The notes below the pieces were generated by a model, which did not search any database, had not been told where the DNA came from, and saw only the letters and a program-made list of their open reading frames with translations. DNA of 64,000 nt, taken from contig JAITLK010000003.1 in NCBI GenBank assembly GCA_031277945.1, positions 62,001-126,000 of the forward strand, given 5' to 3'. The DNA is from Microbacterium sp. Lineage in GTDB: Bacteria; Actinomycetota; Actinomycetes; Actinomycetales; Microbacteriaceae. Made by a program: the position numbers and the translations under genes. Positions 60,641-64,000 of the stretch are shown piece after piece (within the stretch, counting starts at the first letter, position 1; every line of letters begins with the position of its first letter).

Positions 60641-62293
60641 TTACTTGGTGATCTCGTAGAAGAGCGGAACCGAGTTCCAGCCGAACTGGACGTTCTGGAC
60701 GCCCTCGGCGTAGCCACCGGTCACGTTGGAGTACCACAGCGGGATGGCCGGCAGGTCGGCGAGGAGGATCTCCTCGGCCTTCTTGAAGCCGTCCTTAGCC
60801 GCAGCGGCGTCGGTCGCGGAGATCGCAGCGGTCAGTGCAGCGTCGAACTCAGGCGACTTGTAGTCACCGTCGTTGGAGCCCTTGCCGTCAGCTGCAGCGG
60901 AGGAGTAGAGCGGGCCCAGGAAGTTGTAGACACCCGGGTAGTCGGCCTGCCAGCCGGTGCGGAACGCCGTCTGGATGGCGCGGTCCGTGACCTGCTTGCG
61001 GAAGTCGGAGAACGTCGGAACGGCGTTGCCCGAAGCCTCGATGCCGAGGTTGTTCTTCAGCTGGTTGCTGACAGCGTCGACCCACTCGCCGTGGCTGGAG
61101 TCACCGTTGTAGCCGATCTGGAACGAACCGCTCCACGGCGAGATGGCGTCGGCCTGGGCCCACAGCTCCTTCGCCTTGGTCGGGTTGAACTCCAGAACGT
61201 CGGCGCCGGTGAGGTCCGTCGGACGGTCCGCGATGACGGGCGAGGTGAAGTCGTCAGCCGGGGTGCGGGTGCCGTTGAAGATCGTCTTGGTGATCTCGGC
61301 CCGGTCGATGGCCATCGAGATGGCGGCACGACGCAGCTTGCCCTCTTCACCGGAGAAGTGCTCGAGGCGCCCCGGGATGGTGAAGGACTGGAAGATGGCG
61401 GCGGGCTGGTTGACCGCGCGGTCGCCGAGCTCGCTCTCGAAGGTCGCGAAGGAGCTTCCGGGGATCTGGTCGATCACGTCGACGTTGCCGCCGAGCAGGT
61501 CGGAGTACGCAGCGTCAGCGGTCTGGTAGAAGACGATGTCGAGACCGTCGTTCTTCGCGGCGCGGCCACCCTCGTAGGTCTCGTTCTTGACGAGCGAGAT
61601 GGAGACGTCGTGCTGCCATGCGTCATCGCCGGCCAGCTTGTACGGGCCGTTTCCGATGGGGGCCTCGGCGAACTTCGCCATGTCGTCGAAGGCGGAGTCG
61701 GGCAGCGGGTAGAACGCCGAGTAGCCGAGACGCAGAGCGAAGTCGGAAGCCGGCTTGTTCAGCTTGATGGTGAAGGTGTAGTCATCCACCTTGACCAGAC
61801 CGGTGAGCTCGGAGTCCGCAGCGCCGTCGTAGCCCTCGATGTCCTCGAAGAAGTAGGACGAGGTGTAGCCGTTGGAGAACTTCGCGCCGTCGTTCCAGGC
61901 CTTGATGAAGTTGTCGGCCTTGACCTCGGTTCCGTCGGAGAACTTCTGGCCCTTCTTCAGGGTGACGGTCAGGTTCTGAGCGTCGTCCTGCTTGATCTCC
62001 TGCGCCATGTCGTTGACGGGCTTGCCATCAGCGTCGTAGTAGACCAGGCCCGCGAAGAGCGAGTCGAGGATCTTGCCACCGCCGACCTCGTTCGTGTTGG
62101 CCGGGATGAGCGAGTTCTGGGGCTCGGAACCGTTGGTCTTGATGATCATGTCGCCGGTGCTGGTGCCACCATCAGCGCTCGATCCGGAGCTCGGGTTGTC
62201 CGTGCCGCCGCCGTTCGACGAGCATCCAGCCAGCGCGAGTGCCGCAACACTCAGCAGCGCGATGCCGGATACGGCAATCTTCGTGCGCTTCAC
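60641..62293 (-). CDS. Oligopeptide-type substrate-binding lipoprotein (SBP family 5), second operon
   Basis: 550 residues from the GTG at 62293, preceded by AGGAGG 4 bases away; a longer frame reaching 62572 lies in the control region. Signal peptide (KIAVSGIALLSVAALALAGC) with lipobox LAGC, Cys about 23. Ser/Gly linker, then DppA/OppA-type SBP: VTLKKGQKFSDGTEVKADNF, APIGNGPYKLAG, LRRAAISMAIDRAEITKTIF and ADLPAIPLWYSNVTGGYAEG. First gene of an SBP-permease-permease-ATPase operon. Probably binds short peptides. Confidence 0.95.
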   Translation of the reverse strand: MKRTKIAVSGIALLSVAALALAGCSSNGGGTDNPSSGSSADGGTSTGDMIIKTNGSEPQNSLIPANTNEVGGGKILDSLFAGLVYYDADGKPVNDMAQEIKQDDAQNLTVTLKKGQKFSDGTEVKADNFIKAWNDGAKFSNGYTSSYFFEDIEGYDGAADSELTGLVKVDDYTFTIKLNKPASDFALRLGYSAFYPLPDSAFDDMAKFAEAPIGNGPYKLAGDDAWQHDVSISLVKNETYEGGRAAKNDGLDIVFYQTADAAYSDLLGGNVDVIDQIPGSSFATFESELGDRAVNQPAAIFQSFTIPGRLEHFSGEEGKLRRAAISMAIDRAEITKTIFNGTRTPADDFTSPVIADRPTDLTGADVLEFNPTKAKELWAQADAISPWSGSFQIGYNGDSSHGEWVDAVSNQLKNNLGIEASGNAVPTFSDFRKQVTDRAIQTAFRTGWQADYPGVYNFLGPLYSSAAADGKGSNDGDYKSPEFDAALTAAISATDAAAAKDGFKKAEEILLADLPAIPLWYSNVTGGYAEGVQNVQFGWNSVPLFYEITK

Positions 62294-62360
62294 TTGTCCT
62301 CCTGTGCATTGGGTGAAGTAACCACGCAACGTCAACGGTGACGCGCAATGGGTTAGGGCA

Positions 62361-62389
62361 ACTTTAGGTTCCGCTGGGGATCTGAGCAA
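62361..62389 (-). promoter_or_regulatory. Candidate promoter of second oligopeptide operon
   Basis: On the minus strand, TTGCTC (62384-62389) and TAAAGT (62361-62366) are separated by 17 bases, and predict a leader of about 60 bases before the GTG at 62293. Confidence 0.55.
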
Positions 62390-62746
62390 AGTCCGCTGCG
62401 CAACCGTTACAGATCTTTTACCGCAGGCCTCACGCGTTGCGCGATGTGATAAGTGCCACACATGACAGGCCGCTGTCAACCACGTACTGCGTTGGCAATG
62501 TGCACAAAGATCTCGCCGTCGAGCTGCGCATATATGTGGGTGCATATACCTTGAGGCGACCAGATCGCTCACTATTCAGGCTTCGTCCAGCAGACCGTCC
62601 GAGCTTGCCGAAACTACCCTCTCCCGCCCCGGACGCATCCCGCCAGGGGCTCGCATTCGTCCTCGCAGATCGCAGATGCGAGCAATGAGCACCGCCGCCC
62701 CGCTTCGCCGCTCAGAGGAGCACGGTCCTCGCGCACGGAGCGGTCG

Positions 62747-62752
62747 TAGCAT
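62747..62752 (+). promoter_or_regulatory. -10 hexamer of CPBP gene (leaderless)
   Basis: TAGCAT, 6 bases before the GTG at 62759. Confidence 0.6.
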
Positions 62753-62758
62753 CGTGTC

Positions 62759-63550
62759 GTGACAGATGCCGCAGCGACTTCTTCCTACACCCGCACGCGA
62801 CTGAGGTGGGAGGTCGTGCTGGTTCTCAGCGCGACCTTCGGTGCATCCGCGGTGTACTCACTGCTGCGCCTGGTGCGCAGGCGCCTCTCGGAGACTCCGC
62901 TGTCACAGCAGAGCACCCAGCTCAACCCGACACTGGACACGGTGCCGGTGTGGGACATCGTCTACAACTGCCTGAACGTCTTCTTCGATCTGATGCTCGT
63001 AGGGCTCGTCGTCTACCTGTTGTGGGAGCCGGGTCGCAATGCCCTCCGCGCCATGGGAATGGACTTCACCCGGTTCGGGCGCGACCTCGGCCGCGGCGCC
63101 CTGTTCGTCGTCGTGATCGGCGTGCCGGGCATCGGCCTCTATCTGCTGGGCCGCCTCGTGGGCGTTACCGTCGCCGTGCAGGCCTCGGAGTCCACCCTCG
63201 CGTGGTGGAGCATCGGCACTCTGGTGCTCTCGGCCGTGCGATCGGGGGTCATGGAGGAGGTGATCATGATCGGCTGGTTGTTCGACCGGTTCCGCCGGCT
63301 CGGTGTGGGACCGGTCGCCACCATCGTGACCTCCGCGCTGATCCGCGGTGCCTATCACTCCTACCAGGGCGAGGGGCCGATGATCGGCAACATCCTCATG
63401 GGTCTGGTCTTCGGGTGGCTCTACCTCCGGTGGAGGCGCGTGATGCCGCTCGTGATCGCGCACACCCTCATCGACGTGATCGCCTTCATCGGCTATCCGC
63501 TCGCGCTCGCATCCCCGTTCCTTGCTCCCCTCTTCGCCCCCGCTTCCTGA
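62759..63550 (+). CDS. CPBP-family intramembrane protein, atypical motif
   Basis: 263 residues, about seven helices. The CPBP region has EEVIMIGWLF (E166 E167), RGAYHSYQG (H200) and VIAHTLIDV (H235, D239), the three sites of this glutamate-protease-like fold. The usual EExxxR Arg is replaced by Ile 171, so proteolysis is uncertain. Related proteins process prenylated substrates or protect against bacteriocins. GTG start with TAGCAT 6 bases before it (leaderless). Stand-alone. Confidence 0.85.
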   Translation: MTDAAATSSYTRTRLRWEVVLVLSATFGASAVYSLLRLVRRRLSETPLSQQSTQLNPTLDTVPVWDIVYNCLNVFFDLMLVGLVVYLLWEPGRNALRAMGMDFTRFGRDLGRGALFVVVIGVPGIGLYLLGRLVGVTVAVQASESTLAWWSIGTLVLSAVRSGVMEEVIMIGWLFDRFRRLGVGPVATIVTSALIRGAYHSYQGEGPMIGNILMGLVFGWLYLRWRRVMPLVIAHTLIDVIAFIGYPLALASPFLAPLFAPAS

Positions 63551-63605
63551 CTTCCCTCGCCGCAACGTCGCTCCGGCTGCTCTGCGATCGCCGCCGGCTC
63601 GAGCC

Positions 63606-63672
63606 ACGAAAACCCCGGCACGTCCGAGAATCCGCGTGTCGCGGGGCTTCTCGGACGTGCCGGGGTTTTCGT
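63606..63672. terminator. Long bidirectional terminator
   Basis: Perfect 25-base arms (63606-63630, 63648-63672), beginning ACGAAAACCCCGGCACGTCC, and a 17-base loop; A-tract and T-tract ends suit termination both ways, between CPBP and gcvP. Confidence 0.9.
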
Positions 63673-63687
63673 AGCAGGGAATGCCGG

Positions 63688-64000
63688 TTAGGCGAAAGCC
63701 TCGATGGGCGGGCAGGCGCAGACGAGGTTGCGGTCGCCGTAAGCCTGATCGATCCGGCGCACCGGCGGCCAGTACTTGGTGCGCACCAGGGTGTGCACCG
63801 GATAGACCGCGAGCTCACGCGGGTAGGCGTGCGTCCACTCCCCCGCGATCACCGACTCCGCGGTGTGCGGCGCGTTCACCAGCGGGTTGTCGTCGGCCGG
63901 CCACACGCCGGCGGCGACCTGATCGGCCTCCGCCTTGATCTGGATCATCGCCTCGATGAACCGGTCGATCTCTCCCAGATCCTCGGACTCGGTGGGCTCC
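63688..64000 (-). CDS. gcvP: Glycine dehydrogenase (decarboxylating), C-terminus; 5' end off window
   Basis: The last 104 codons of Gcv[21 protein letters not shown], then [53 protein letters not shown] and the end ACPPIEAF. This C-terminal block is highly characteristic. GcvP is the PLP-dependent P-protein that decarboxylates glycine and passes the aminomethyl group to GcvH. Ends just beyond a strong terminator; the remaining 850 or so residues lie to the right. Confidence 0.97.
   Translation of the reverse strand, partial: EPTESEDLGEIDRFIEAMIQIKAEADQVAAGVWPADDNPLVNAPHTAESVIAGEWTHAYPRELAVYPVHTLVRTKYWPPVRRIDQAYGDRNLVCACPPIEAFA

Larger units (their letters stand above)
62294..62758. other. 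Divergent control region, second oligopeptide operon and CPBP gene
   Basis: 465 bases with no gene I would support. Contents: the SBP-gene promoter (62361-62389), a TTGACA-like element near 62475 on the minus strand, two GCATATA-type copies (about 62528-62550), an inverted repeat GCTCGCAT/ATGCGAGC (62649-62656 with 62676-62683) and the CPBP -10 at 62747. Confidence 0.5.

Noticed and set aside
62437..62688. Open frame of 83 codons in the second-operon control region
   Set aside because: No ribosome site, no recognisable family, overlaps the promoter and inverted repeats.
1..64000. Mobile element, prophage or CRISPR array
   Set aside because: No transposase, integrase, phage gene, direct-repeat array or long flanking repeat found; base use and gene content are uniform and core-like.

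Overview
The window is a GC-rich actinobacterial chromosome segment, most likely from Microbacteriaceae (Microbacterium or a close relative). The evidence is the many GTG starts, IrtAB with a DtxR/IdeR-type iron box, AdnAB in place of RecBCD/AddAB, a UPF0182 protein, DUF3107, DUF3117 and DUF2342 proteins, a coenzyme-free Mrp without its CxxC pair, and gene order that, from memory, follows two Mycobacterium tuberculosis blocks (around Rv3193c-Rv3211 and Rv1224-Rv1232c). It looks like dense core genome. I see no insertion sequence, prophage, CRISPR array, rRNA or integrative element.

Layout. 1-1000: the N-terminal part of a carbon-nitrogen hydrolase and two identical initiator tRNAs, each with its own terminator. 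1002-6095: a TetR-irtA-irtB iron-siderophore operon read leftward, with a DtxR-type box overlapping a candidate TetR operator. 6180-28884: OsmC, a GNAT, UPF0182, a PDZ/Lon-type protease, a DUF2342 zincin, an orphan TOMM-cyclodehydratase-like protein, a short UvrD2-like helicase, NudC, a degenerate phosphotransferase with a repeat tail, AdnB/AdnA, DUF3107, a small membrane protein, a ferritin-like protein and a DEAD-box helicase with a structured leader. 28932-41851: DUF817, PHP and EEP phosphoesterases, Xaa-Pro aminopeptidase, an alpha/beta hydrolase with a Gsp17M-like membrane protein, an MgtE-N/CBS-DUF1003-Mrp operon, TatB, an O-methyltransferase, DUF3117 and a PIG-V-like membrane glycosyltransferase behind dapE.

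41851-49960: lysine/diaminopimelate genes (dapE, dapD, dapC with ferredoxin), citrate synthase, an AzlCD amino-acid exporter diverging from an XRE-cupin regulator over a two-unit operator array, and typA. 50301-62293: two complete oligopeptide-type ABC operons pointing at each other, with different gene orders, around one PH-domain-like membrane gene. 62759-64000: a CPBP-family membrane protein and the C-terminus of glycine dehydrogenase gcvP.

A pattern running through the window: sixteen gene starts have a TANNNT hexamer placed exactly 6 (fourteen cases) or 7 (two cases) bases upstream of the start codon, on both strands. That places the expected transcription start on the start codon, so many genes here are probably leaderless. 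I used it to choose several starts. The most unusual single items are the degenerate kinase-like protein with three DPNATQ repeats, the cyclodehydratase without YcaO or precursor partners, the XRE/azlCD operator architecture, and the structured leader of the DEAD-box helicase. I did not find a clearly new multi-gene system.
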